A stretch of 64,000 bases of DNA from Halictus rubicundus (GCF_050948215.1 NW_027488708.1:1-64000); one strand, 5' to 3'. Counted from the stretch's first letter, positions 43,501 through 57,151 are shown. Numbers and translations are program-made. The notes: generated from the letters alone by a model not told the origin.

Positions 43501-46500
43501 CTCTATCCTATCCTATCCTCTATCCTATCATATCTTCTATCCTATCCTATCATCTTTCGTATCAAATCCCCTATCCTATCCTCTATCCTATCCTATCCTA
43601 TCCTATCCTATCCTCTATCCTATCCTATCTTCTATCCTATCCTATCCTCTATCCTATCCTATCTTCTATCCTATCCTATCCTCTATCCTATCAAATCCCC
43701 TATCCTATCCTCTATCCTATCCTATCCTCTATCCTATCCTATCCTCTATCCTATCCTATCTTCTATCCTATCCTATCCTCTATCCTATCCTATCGTCTAT
43801 CCTATCCTATCCTATATCCAATCCTATCCTCAATCCTATCCTTTCCTGTATCCTATCCTATCCTCCATCCTCTATCCTATCCAATTCTCTGTCCTATCCT
43901 ATCCTCTATCCTATCCTATCCTCTATCCTATCGAATCCCCTATCCTATCCTCTGTCCTATCCTATCCTCTTTCCTATCCTATCCTCTATCGTATCCTATC
44001 CTCTATCCAATCCTCTATCCTAGCCTATCCTCTATCCTATCCAATCCAATCCCCTATCCTATCCTCTATCCAATCCTATCCTCAATCCTATCCTTTCCTG
44101 TATCCTATCCTATACTCTATCCTCTATCCTATCCAATCCTCTGTCCTATCCTATCCTCTATCCTATCCTATCGTGTATCCTATCCTCTATCCTATCTTAT
44201 CCTCTATCCTATCCTATCCTCTGTCCTATCCTATCCTCTATCCTATCCTATCGTGTATCCTATCCTCTATCCTATCAAATCCCCTATCCTATCCTCTGTC
44301 CTATCCTATCCTCTATCCTATCCTATCCTCTATCCTATCCTATCCTCTATCCTATCCTATCTTCTATCCTATCCTATCCTCTATCCTATCCTATCTTCTA
44401 TCCTATCCTATCCTCTATCCTATCAAATCCCCTATCCTATCCTCTATCCTATCCTATCCTCTATCCTATCAAATCCCCTATCCTATCCTCTGTCCTATCC
44501 TATCCTCTTTCCTATCCTATACTCTATCCTATCCTATCCTCTATCCTATCCTATCCTCTATCCTATCCTCTATCCTATACAATCCAATCCCCTATCCTAT
44601 CCTCTATCCAATCCTATCCTCAATCCTATCCATTCCTGTATCCTATCCTATCCTCTATCCTCTATCCTATCCTATCCTCTATCCTATCCTATCGTGTATC
44701 CTATCCTCTATCCTATCAAATCCCCTATCCTATCCTCTGTCCTATCCTATCCTCTATCCTATCCTATCCTCTATCCTATCCTATCCTCTATCCTATCCTA
44801 TCTTCTATCCTATCCTATCCTCTATCCTATCCTATCTTCTATCCTATCCTATCCTCTATCCTATCAAATCCCCTATCCTATCCTCTATCCTATCTTATCC
44901 TATCCTATCCTCTGTCCTATCCTATCTTCTATTCTATCCTATCCTCTATCCTATCCTTTCCTCTATCCTATCCTATCCTCTATCCTATCCTATCGTCTGT
45001 CCTATCCTATCGTCTATCCTATCCTATCCTCTATCCTATCCTATCCTCTACCCTATCCTATCCTCTATCCTATCCTATCCTCTATCCTATCCTATCTTCT
45101 ATCCTATCCTATCCTCTACCCTATGAAATCCCATATCCTATCCTCTGTCCTATCCCATCCTCTATCCTATCCTATCCTCTATCCTATCCTATCCTCTATC
45201 CTATCCTCTATTCTATCCTATCCTCTATCCTATCCTATCCACTATCCTATCCTATCCTCTATCCTATCCTATCCTCTATCCTATCAAATCCCCTATCCTA
45301 TCCTCTATCCTATCCTATCCTGTATCCTATCCTATCCTCTATCCTCTATCGTATCCAATCCACTATCCTATCCTATCCTCTATCCTATCCTATCCTCTAT
45401 CCTATCCTATCCTCTATCCTATCCTATCGTCTATCCTATCCTATCCTCTATCCTATCCTATCCTCCAACCTATCCTATCCTCTATCCTATCCTATCCTGT
45501 ATCCTATCCTATCTTCTATCCTATCCTATCCTCTATCCTATCAAATCCCCTATCCTATCCTCTATCCTATCCTATCCTCTATCCTATCCTATCCTCTATC
45601 CTATCCTATCTTCTATCCTATCCTATCCTCTATCCTATCCTATCGTCTATCCTATCCTATCCTCTATCCTATCCTATCCTCTATCCTATCCTATCCTCTA
45701 TCCTATCCTATCTTGCATCCTATCCTTTCCTCTATCCTATCCTATCTTCTATCCTATCCGATCCACTATCCTATCCTATCTTCTATCCTATCTGATCCTC
45801 TATCCTATCAAATCCCCTATCCTATCTTCTATCCTATCCTATCCTCTATCCTATCCTATCCTATCGTCTATCCTATCGTCTATCCTATCCTTTCCTCTAT
45901 CCTATCCTATCCTCTATCCTATCCAATCCTCTATCCTATCCTATCATCTATCCTCAATCCTATCCTTTCCTGTATCCTATCCAATCCTCTATCCTATCCT
46001 GTCGTCTATCCTATCGTATCCTCTATCCCATCCTATCATCTATCCTATCCTATCGTCTATCCTATCCTCTATCCTATCCTTTCCTCTATCCTATCCTATC
46101 CTCTATCCTATCCTATCGTCTATCCTATCCTATCCTCTATCCTATCCTATCCTCTATCCTATCCAATCCTCTATCCTATCCTATCATCTATCATCAATCC
46201 TATGCTTTCCTGTATCCTATCCAATCCTCTATCCTATCCTGTCATCCATCCTATCCTATCCTCTATCCCATCCTATCCTCTATCCTATCCTATCGTCTAT
46301 CCTATCCTCTATCCTATCCTATCCTCTATCCTATCCTGTCCTCTATCCTATCCAATCCTCTGTATCCTATCCTATCCGCTATCCAATCCTCTATCCTATC
46401 CTATCCTCTATCCTATCCTATCCAATCCCCTATCCTATCCTCAATCCTATCCTTTCCTGTATCCTATCCTACCCTCTATCCTCTATCCTATCCAATCCTC

Positions 46501-49500
46501 TGTCCTATCCTATCCTCTATCCTATCCTATCGTGTATCCTATCCTCTATCCTATCAAATCCCCTTTCCTATCCTCTGTCCTATCCTATCCTCTATCCTAT
46601 CCTATCCTCTATCCTATCTTATCCTCTATCCTATCCTATCGTCTATCATATCCTCTATCCTATCCTATCCTCCATCCAATCCTATCCTCAATCCTATCCT
46701 TTCCTGTATCCTCTATCCTATCCAATCCTCTATCCTTTCGTATGCTCTACCCTATCATATCCTCTATCCTATCCTATCCTCTATCCTATCAAATCCCCTA
46801 TCCTATCAAATCCTCTATCCTATCCTCTATCCTATCCTATCTTCTATCCTATCCTATCCTCTATCCTATCAAATCCTCTATCCTATCCTCTCCTCTATAC
46901 TATCCAATCCTCTATCCTATCCTATCCTCTATCCTATCCTATCCTCTATCCTATCAAATCCCCTATCCTATCCTCTATCCTATCCTATCGTCTATCCTAT
47001 CCTCTATCCAATCCTATCCTCTATCCTATCCTATCCTCTATCCTATCAAATCCTCTATCCTATCCTCTCCTCTATACTATCCAATCCTCTATCCTATCCT
47101 ATCCTCTATCCTATCCTATCCTCTAGCCTATCCTATCCTCTATCCTATCCTCTATCCTAGCCTATCCTCTATCCTATCCAATCCAATCCCCTATCCTATC
47201 CTCTATCCAATCCTATCCTCAATCCTATCCTTTCCTGTATCCTATCCTATCCTCTATCCTCTATCCTATCCAATCCTCTGTCCTATCCTATCCTCTATCC
47301 TATCCTATCGTGTATCCTATCCTCAATCCTATCAAATCCCCTACCCTATCCTCTGTCCTATCCTATCCTCTATCCTATCCTATCCTCTATCCTATCCTAT
47401 CCTCTGTCCTATCCTATCCTCTATCCTATCCTATCGTGTATCCTATCCTCTATCCTATCAAATCCCCTATCCTATCCTCTGTCCTATCCTATCCTCTATC
47501 CTATCCTATCCTCTATCCTATCCTATCCTCTATCCTATCATATCTTCTATCCTATCCTATCATCTTTCGTATCAAATCCCCTATCCTATCCTCTATCCTA
47601 TCCTATCCTATCCTATCCTATCCTCTATCCTATCCTATCTTCTATCCTATCCTATCCTCTATCCTATCCTATCTTCTATCCTATCCTATCCTCTATCCTA
47701 TCAAATCCCCTATCCTATCCTCTATCCTATCCTATCCTCTATCCTATCCTATCCTCTATCCTATCCTATCTTCTATCCTATCCTATCCTCTATCCTATCC
47801 TATCGTCTATCCTATCCTATCCTATATCCAATCCTATCCTCAATCCTATCCTTTCCTGTATCCTATCCTATCCTCCATCCTCTATCCTATCCAATCCTCT
47901 GTCCTATCCTATCCTCTATCCTATCCTATCCTCTATCCTATCAAATCCCCTATCCTATCCTCTTTCCTATCCTATCCTCTATCGTATCCTATCCTCTATC
48001 CAATCCTCTATCCTAGCCTATCCTCTATCCTATCCAATCCAATCCCCTATCCTATCCTCTATCCAATCCTATCCTCAATCCTATCCTTTCCTGTATCCTA
48101 TCCTATACTCTATCCTCTATCCTATCCAATCCTCTGTCCTATCCTATCCTCTATCCTATCCTATCGTGTATCCTATCCTCTATCCTATCTTATCCTCTAT
48201 CCTATCCTATCCTCTGTCCTATCCTATCCTCTATCCTATCCTATCGTGTATCCTATCCTCTATCCTATCAAATCCCCTATCCTATCCTCTGTCCTATCCT
48301 ATCCTCTATCCTATCCTATCCTCTATCCTATCCTATCCTCTATCCTATCCTATCTTCTATCCTATCCTATCCTCTATCCTATCCTATCTTCTATCCTATC
48401 CTATCCTCTATCCTATCAAATCCCCTATCCTATCCTCTATCCTATCCTATCCTCTATCCTATCAAATCCCCTATCCTATCCTCTGTCCTATCCTATCCTC
48501 TTTCCTATCCTATACTCTATCCTATCCTATCCTCTTTCCTATCCTATCCTCTATCCTATCCTCTATCCTAGCCTATCCTCTATCCTATACAATCCAATCC
48601 CCTATCCTATCCTCTATCCAATCCTATCCTCAATCCTATCCATTCCTGTATCCTATCCTATCCTCTATCCTCTATCCTATCCTATCCTCTATCCTATCCT
48701 ATCGTGTATCCTATCCTCTATCCTATCAAATCCCCTATCCTATCCTCTGTCCTATCCTATCCTCTATCCTATCCTATCCTCTATCCTATCCTATCCTCTA
48801 TCCTATCCTATCTTCTATCCTATCCTATCCTCTATCCTATCCTATCTTCTATCCTATCCTATCCTCTATCCTATCAAATCCCCTATCCTATCCTCTATCC
48901 TATCCTATCCTATCCTATCCTCTATCCTATCCAATCCTCTGTCCAATCCTATCCTCAATCCTATCCTTTCCTTTATCCTATCCTATCCTCTATCCTCTAT
49001 CCTATCCAATCCTCTGTCCTATCCTATCCACTATCCTATCCTATCGTGTATCCTATCCTCTATCCTATCCTATCCTCTATCCTATCAAATCCCCTATCCT
49101 ATCCTCTGTCCTATCCTATCCTCTTTCCTATCCTATCCTCTATCCTATCCTATCCTCTATCGTTATCCTATCCTCTATCCTATCCTCTATCCTAGCCTAT
49201 CCTATATCCTATACAATCCAATCCCCTATCCTATCCTCTATCCAATCCTATCCTCAATCCTATCCATTCCTGTATCCTATCCTATCCTCTATCCTCTATC
49301 CTATCCAATCCTCTGTCCTATCCTATCCTCTATCCTATCCTATCGTGTATCCTATCCTCTATCCTATCCTATCCTCTATCCTATCCTATCCTCTGTCCTA
49401 TCCTATCCTCTATCCTATCCTATCGTGTATCCTATCCTCTATCCTATCAAATCCCCTATCCTATCCTCTGTCCTATCCTATCCTCTATCCTATCCTATCC

Positions 49501-52500
49501 TCTATCCTATCCTATCCTCTATCCTATCCTATCTTCTATCCTATCCTATCCTCTATCCTATCCTATCGTCTATCCTATCCTATCCTCTATCCTATCAAAT
49601 CCCCTATCCTATCCTCTATCCTATCCTATCCTATCCTATCCTATCCTCTATCCTATCCTATCTTCTATCCTATCCTATCCTCTATCCTATCCTATCGTCT
49701 ATCATATCCTATCCTCTATCCTATCCTATCCTCTATCCTATCCTATCTTCTATCCTATCCTATCCTCTATCCTATCAAATCCCCTATCCTATCCTCTATC
49801 CTATCCTATCCTATCCTCTATCCTATCCTATCCTATCCTATCCTATCCTCTATCCTATCCTATCTTCTATCCTATCCTATCCTCTATCCTATCCTATCGT
49901 CTATCCTATCCTATCCTCTATCCTATCCTATCCTCTATCCTATAAATTCCCCTATCCTATCCTCTATCCTATCAAATCCCCTATCCTATCCTCTATCCTA
50001 TCCTATCGTATAGCCTATCCTCTATCCAATACTATCCTCTATCCTATCAAATCCTCTATCCTATCCTCTCCTCTATCCTATCCAATCCTCTATCCTATCC
50101 TATCATCTATCCTGTCCTATCCTCTATCCTATCCTATCGTCAATCCTGTCCTATCCTATCCTCTATCCTATCCTCTATCCTAGCCTATCCTCTATCCTAT
50201 CCAATCCAATCCCCTATCCTATCCTCTATCCAATCCTATCCTCAATCCTATCCTTTCCTGTATCCTATACTATCCTCTATCCTCTATCCTATCCAATCCT
50301 CTGTCCTATCCTATCCTCTATCCTATCCTATCGTGTATCCTATCCTCTATCCTATCAAATCCCCTATCCTATCCTCTGTCCTATCCTATCCTCTATCCTA
50401 TCCAATCCTCTATCCTATCCTATCCTCAATCCTATCCTATCCTCTATCCTATCCTATCGTCTATCCTATCCTATCCTATCCTCTATCCTATCAAATCCCC
50501 TATCCTATCAAATCCTCTATCCTATCCTCTATCCTATCCTATCTTCTATCCTATCCTATCCTCTATCCTATCAAATCCCCTATCCTATCCTCTATCCTAT
50601 CCTATCGTCTATCCTATCCTCTATCCAATCCTATTCTCTATCCTATTCTATCCTCTATCCTATCCTCTCCTCTATCCTATCCTCTCCTCTATCCTATCCA
50701 ATCCCTTATCCTGTCCTATCCTCTATCCTATCCTATCCTCTATCCTATCCTATCGTCAATCCTGTCCTATCCTCTATCCTATCCTATCCTCTATCCTATC
50801 CTCTATCCTAGCCTATCCCCTATCCTATCCAATCCAATCCCCTATCCTATCCTCTATCCAATCCTATCCTCAATCCTATCCTTTCCTGTATAGTATCCTA
50901 TCCTCTATCCTCTATCCTATCAAATCCTCTATCCTATCCTCTCATCTATCCTATCCAATCCTCTATCCTATCCTATCCTCTATCCTATCCTATCGTGTAT
51001 CCTATCCTCTATCCTATCAAATCCCCTATCCTATCCTCTGTCCTATCCTATCCTCTATCCTATCCTATCCTCTATCCTATCCTATCCTCTATCCTATCCT
51101 ATCTTCTATCCTATCCTATCCTCTATCCTATCAAATCCCCTATCCTATCCTCTATCCTATCCTATCCTATCCTATCCTCTATCCTATCCTATCTTCTATC
51201 CTATCCTATCCTCTATCCTATCCTATCGTCTATCATATCCTATCGTCTATCCTATCCTATCCTCTATCCTATCCTATCTTCTATCCTATCCTATCCTCTA
51301 TCCTATCAAATCCCCTATCCTATCCTCTATCCTATCCTATCCTATCCTATCCTATCCTCTATCCTATCCTATCTTCTATCCTATCCTATCCTCTATCCTA
51401 TCCTATCGTCTATCCTATCCTATCCTCTATCCTATCCTATCCTCTACCCTATCAAATCCCCTATCCTATCCTCTATCCTATCAAATCCCCTATCCTATCC
51501 TCTATCCTATCCTATCGTATAGCCTATCCTCTATCCAATCCTATCCTCTATCCTATCCTATCCTCTATCCTATCAAATCCTCTATCCTATCCTCTCCTCT
51601 ATACTATCCAATCCTCTATCCTATCCTATCCTCTATCCTATCCTATCCTCTAGCCTATCCTATCCTCTATCCTATCCTCTATCCTAGCCTATCCTCTATC
51701 CTATCCAATCCAATCCCCTATCCTATCCTCTATCCAATCCTATCCTCAATCCTATCCTTTCCTGTATCCTATCCTATCCTCTATCCTCTATCCTATCCAA
51801 TCCTCTGTCCTATCCTATCCTCTATCCTATCCTATCGTGTATCCTATCCTCAATCCTATCAAATCCCCTACCCTATCCTCTGTCCTATCCTATCCTCTAT
51901 CCTATCCTATCCTCTATCCTATCCTATCCTCTGTCCTATCCTATCCTCTATCCTATCCTATCGTGTATCCTATCCTCTATCCTATCAAATCCCCTATCCT
52001 ATCCTCTGTCCTATCCTATCCTCTATCCTATCCTATCCTCTATCCTATCCTATCCTCTATCCTATCATATCTTCTATCCTATCCTATCATCTTTCGTATC
52101 AAATCCCCTATCCTATCCTCTATCCTATCCTATCCTATCCTATCCTATCCTCTATCCTATCCTATCTTCTATCCTATCCTATCCTCTATCCTATCCTATC
52201 TTCTATCCTATCCTATCCTCTATCCTATCAAATCCCCTATCCTATCCTCTATCCTATCCTATCCTCTATCCTATCCTATCCTCTATCCTATCCTATCTTC
52301 TATCCTATCCTATCCTCTATCCTATCCTATCGTCTATCCTATCCTATCCTATATCCAATCCTATCCTCAATCCTATCCTTTCCTGTATCCTATCCTATCC
52401 TCCATCCTCTATCCTATCCAATCCTCTGTCCTATCCTATCCTCTATCCTATCCTATCCTCTATCCTATCAAATCCCCTATCCTATCCTCTTTCCTATCCT

Positions 52501-55500
52501 ATCCTCTATCGTATCCTATCCTCTATCCAATCCTCTATCCTAGCCTATCCTCTATCCTATCCAATCCAATCCCCTATCCTATCCTCTATCCAATCCTATC
52601 CTCAATCCTATCCTTTCCTGTATCCTATCCTATACTCTATCCTCTATCCTATCCAATCCTCTGTCCTATCCTATCCTCTATCCTATCCTATCGTGTATCC
52701 TATCCTCTATCCTATCTTATCCTCTATCCTATCCTATCCTCTGTCCTATCCTATCCTCTATCCTATCCTATCGTGTATCCTATCCTCTATCCTATCAAAT
52801 CCCCTATCCTATCCTCTGTCCTATCCTATCCTCTATCCTATCCTATCCTCTATCCTATCCTATCCTCTATCCTATCCTATCTTCTATCCTATCCTATCCT
52901 CTATCCTATCCTATCTTCTATCCTATCCTATCCTCTATCCTATCAAATCCCCTATCCTATCCTCTATCCTATCCTATCCTCTATCCTATCAAATCCCCTA
53001 TCCTATCCTCTGTCCTATCCTATCCTCTTTCCTATCCTATACTCTATCCTATCCTATCCTCTTTCCTATCCTATCCTCTATCCTATCCTCTATCCTAGCC
53101 TATCCTCTATCCTATACAATCCAATCCCCTATCCTATCCTCTATCCAATCCTATCCTCAATCCTATCCATTCCTGTATCCTATCCTATCCTCTATCCTCT
53201 ATCCTATCCTATCCTCTATCCTATCCTATCGTGTATCCTATCCTCTATCCTATCAAATCCCCTATCCTATCCTCTGTCCTATCCTATCCTCTATCCTATC
53301 CTATCCTCTGTCCTATCCTATCCTCTATCCTATCCTATCCTCTATCCTATCCTATCCTCTATCCTATCCTATCTTCTATCCTATCCTATCCTCTATCCTA
53401 TCCTATCTTCTATCCTATCCTATCCTCTATCCTATCAAATCCCCTATCCTATCCTCTATCCTATCCTATCCTCTATCCTATCAAATCCCCTATCCTATCC
53501 TCTGTCCTATCCTATCCTCTTTCCTATCCTATACTCTATCCTATCCTCTGTCCTATCCTATCCTCTTTCCTATCCTATACTCTATCCTATCCTATCCTCT
53601 TTCCTATCCTATCCTCTATCCTATCCTCTATCCTAGCCTATCCTCTATCCTATACAATCCAATCCCCTATCCTATCCTCTATCCAATCCTATCCTCAATC
53701 CTATCCATTCCTGTATCCTATCCTATCCTCTATCCTCTATCCTATCCTATCCTCTATCCTATCCTATCGTGTATCCTATCCTCTATCCTATCAAATCCCC
53801 TATCCTATCCTCTGTCCTATCCTATCCTCTATCCTATCCTATCCTCTATCCTATCCTATCCTCTATCCTATCCTATCTTCTATCCTATCCTATCCTCTAT
53901 CCTATCCTATCTTCTATCCTATCCTATCCTCTATCCTATCAAATCCCCTATCCTATCCTCTATCCTATCCTATCCTATCCTATCCTCTATCCTATCCAAT
54001 CCTCTGTCCAATCCTATCCTCAATCCTATCCTTTCCTGTATCCTATCCTATCCTCTATCCTCTATCCTATCCAATCCTCTGTCCTATCCTATCCACTATC
54101 CTATCCTATCGTGTATCCTATCCTCTATCCTATCCTATCCTCTATCCTATCAAATCCCCTATCCTATCCTCTGTCCTATCCTATCCTCTTTCCTATCCTA
54201 TCCTCTATCCTATCCTATCCTCTATCGTTATCCTATCCTCTATCCTATCCTCTATCCTAGCCTATCCTATATCCTATACAATCCAATCCCCTATCCTATC
54301 CTCTATCCAATCCTATCCTCAATCCTATCCATTCCTGTATCCTATCCTATCCTCTATCCTCTATCCTATCCAATCCTCTGTCCTATCCTATCCTCTATCC
54401 TATCCTATCGTGTATCCTATCCTCTATCCTATCCTATCCTCTATCCTATCCTATCCTCTGTCCTATCCTATCCTCTATCCTATCCTATCGTGTATCCTAT
54501 CCTCTATCCTATCAAATCCCCTATCCTATCCTCTGTCCTATCCTATCCTCTATCCTATCCTATCCTCTATCCTATCCTATCCTCTATCCTATCCTATCTT
54601 CTATCCTATCCTATCCTCTATCCTATCAAATCCCCTATCCTATCCTCTATCCTATCCTATCCTATCCTATCCTATCCTCTATCCTATCCTATCTTCTATC
54701 CTATCCTATCCTCTATCCTATCCTATCGTCTATCATATCCTATCCTCTATCCTATCCTATCCTCTATCCTATCCTATCCTATCCTCTATCCTATCAAATC
54801 CCCTATCCTATCCTCTATCCTATCCTATCCTATCCTCTATCCTATCCTATCCTATCCTATCCTATCCTCTATCCTATCCTATCTTCTATCCTATCCTATC
54901 CTCTATCCTATCCTATCGTCTATCCTATCCTATCCTCTATCCTATCCTATCCTCTATCCTATCAAATCCCCTATCCTATCCTCTATCCTATCAAATCCCC
55001 TATCCTATCCTCTATCCTATCCTATCGTATAGCCTATCCTCTATCCAATACTATCCTCTATCCTATCAAATCCTCTATCCTATCCTCTCCTCTATCCTAT
55101 CCAATCCTCTATCCTATCCTATCATCTATCCTGTCCTATCCTCTATCCTATCCTATCGTCAATCCTGTCCTATCCTATCCTCTATCCTATCCTCTATCCT
55201 AGCCTATCCTCTATCCTATCCAATCCAATCCCCTATCCTATCCTCTATCCAATCCTATCCTCAATCCTATCCTTTCCTGTATCCTATACTATCCTCTATC
55301 CTCTATCCTATCCAATCCTCTGTCCTATCCTATCCTCTATCCTATCCTATCGTGTATCCTATCCTCTATCCTATCAAATCCCCTATCCTATCCTCTGTCC
55401 TATCCTATCCTCTATCCTATCCAATCCTCTATCCTATCCTATCCTCAATCCTATCCTATCCTCTATCCTATCCTATCGTCTATCCTATCCTATCCTATCC

Positions 55501-56948
55501 TCTATCCTATCAAATCCCCTATCCTATCAAATCCTCTATCCTATCCTCTATCCTATCCTATCTTCTATCCTATCCTATCCTCTATCCTATCAAATCCCCT
55601 ATCCTATCCTCTATCCTATCCTATCGTCTATCCTATCCTCTATCCAATCCTATTCTCTATCCTATTCTATCCTCTATCCTATCCTCTCCTCTATCCTATC
55701 CTCTCCTCTATCCTATCCAATCCCTTATCCTGTCCTATCCTCTATCCTATCCTATCCTCTATCCTATCCTATCGTCAATCCTGTCCTATCCTCTATCCTA
55801 TCCTATCCTCTATCCTATCCTCTATCCTAGCCTATCCCCTATCCTATCCAATCCAATCCCCTATCCTATCCTCTATCCAATCCTATCCTCAATCCTATCC
55901 TTTCCTGTATAGTATCCTATCCTCTATCCTCTATCCTATCAAATCCTCTATCCTATCCTCTCATCTATCCTATCCAATCCTCTATCCTATCCTATCCTCT
56001 ATCCTATCCTATCGTGTATCCTATCCTCTATCCTATCAAATCCCCTATCCTATCCTCTGTCCTATCCTATCCTCTATCCTATCCTATCCTCTATCCTATC
56101 CTATCCTCTATCCTATCCTATCTTCTATCCTATCCTATCCTCTATCCTATCAAATCCCCTATCCTATCCTCTATCCTATCCTATCCTATCCTATCCTCTA
56201 TCCTATCCTATCTTCTATCCTATCCTATCCTCTATCCTATCCTATCGTCTATCATATCCTATCGTCTATCCTATCCTATCCTCTATCCTATCCTATCTTC
56301 TATCCTATCCTATCCTCTATCCTATCAAATCCCCTATCCTATCCTCTATCCTATCCTATCCTATCCTATCCTATCCTCTATCCTATCCTATCTTCTATCC
56401 TATCCTATCCTCTATCCTATCCTATCGTCTATCCTATCCTATCCTCTATCCTATCCTATCCTCTATCCTATCAAATCCCCTATCCTATCCTCTATCCTAT
56501 CAAATCCCCTATCCTATCCTCTATCCTATCCTATCGTATAGCCTATCCTCTATCCAATACTATCCTCTATCCTATCAAATCCTCTATCCTATCCTCTCCT
56601 CTATCCTATCCAATCCGCTATCCTATCCTATCATCTATCCTATCCTATCCTCTATCCTATCCTATCGTCAATCCTGTCCTATCCTATCCTCTATCCTATC
56701 CTCTATCCTAGCCTATCCTCTATCCTATCCAATCCAATCCCCTATCCTATCCTCTATCCAATCCTATCCTCAATCCTATCCTTTCCTGTATCCTATCCTA
56801 TCCTCTATCCTCTATCCTATCCAATCCTCTGTCCTATCCTATCCTCTATCCTATCCTATCGTGTATCCTATCCTCTATCCTATCAAATCCCCTATCCTAT
56901 CCTCTGTCCTATCCTATCCTCTATCCTATCCAATCCTCTATCCTATCC
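40575..56948 (+). repeat. About 4.0-5.1 kb higher-order repeat block ending at the transposon
   Basis: The rare variant CATCTTTCGT occurs at 43551, 47561 and 52088, which are 4,010 and 4,527 bp apart. CTATGAAATCCC at about 40,980 and 45,121 and CTTGCATCC at 41485 and 45713 give offsets of 4,141 and 4,228 bp. Between the later copies, TATACAATCC at 48586 and 53113 and TCGTGTATCC at 47310 and 51837 give exactly 4,527 bp. Further right the offset becomes 5,065 (49210 to 54275) and then 5,019 (50995 to 56014). The change from 4,527 to 5,065 is explained by a nested 538-bp duplication, listed separately. Confidence 0.8.
53113..54188 (+). repeat. Nested 538-bp tandem duplication inside a higher-order unit
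   Basis: TATACAATCC is at 53113 and 53651, and TCGTGTATCC is at 53231 and 53769, both exactly 538 bp apart. The preceding higher-order unit, near 48.6-49.2 kb, has this segment once, so the duplication arose after the 4.5-kb unit was copied. It accounts exactly for the jump in offset from 4,527 to 5,065 bp. Confidence 0.75.
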
Positions 56949-57003
56949 TGAAATGTTTTGTGTCGGTTTGTTTAATAAATGCGAGTTTTGTTGACAATGT
57001 TCG

Positions 57004-57009
57004 TTTATT
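57004..57009 (-). promoter_or_regulatory. Candidate polyadenylation signal in the 3' LTR
   Basis: The minus strand reads AATAAA here, about 55 nt before the LTR end. An ATTAAA at 56971-56976 is a weaker alternative. Cleavage 10-30 nt downstream would leave a U5 region of only a few tens of bases, which is short but plausible. The same hexamer is present in the 5' LTR at 63929-63934. Confidence 0.5.
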
Positions 57010-57151
57010 TTTAAACAATACACGGCACTATCACCTGCCGAATTAACTTTAGGTGATTGGTTAAATTAGGAACAGTGGTCGCAGTGTGGAATTGACGGAC
57101 TATGTGCGTTTTAAAAATCGTGTAGATGCGCGAGTGTTTCTGTGTTCTGTC

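Larger units (their letters stand above)
1..56948 (+). repeat. Giant TATCC-family satellite array
   Basis: This is a continuous head-to-tail array of TATCC (5 bp), TATCCTC (7 bp) and chiefly TATCCTATCCTC (12 bp) units. It is already in progress at base 1 and stops abruptly at the retrotransposon LTR. The orientation never flips: the plus strand is always the C/T-rich strand, G appears only in scattered variants, and I saw no GGATA on the plus strand. Unit lengths of 5, 7 and 12 bp alternate freely, so no reading frame is conserved. Recurrent variant cassettes (ATCAAATCCCC, CCTCAATCCTATCC, CTTTCCTGTATCC, TCGTGTATCC, CCTATGCTTTCC, ATAATATCC) mark higher-order repeats that are listed separately. 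I see no gene, RNA gene or other transposon inside it. I do not recognise it as a named satellite. Whether it is centromeric, subtelomeric or interstitial cannot be told from the window. Confidence 0.97.

Noticed and set aside
75..56541. Dozens of overlapping plus-strand ORFs of 61-1,790 codons with Tyr-Pro-Ile-Leu-Ser repeats
   Set aside because: All three frames of the satellite are open, units of 5 and 7 bp shift frame freely, starts are mostly TTG, GTG or CTATG variants, and the frames overlap each other. There is no sign of selection on any frame.
1..56948. CRISPR array
   Set aside because: There are no constant repeats separated by unique spacers; everything is the same short motif, and the retroelement shows a eukaryotic host.
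1..56948. Triplex-forming (H-DNA) homopyrimidine tract
   Set aside because: Every unit contains at least one A on the C/T-rich strand, so there are no long pure pyrimidine mirror repeats.
1..56948. Functional telomere
   Set aside because: The unit is not a known telomere repeat, the 12-mer dominates, and complex higher-order repeats are present. Only a distant telomere-like origin is kept as a hypothesis.
56944..56948. TATCC as a proven target-site duplication
   Set aside because: It equals the satellite unit and the right flank is outside the window, so duplication cannot be distinguished from the background repeat.
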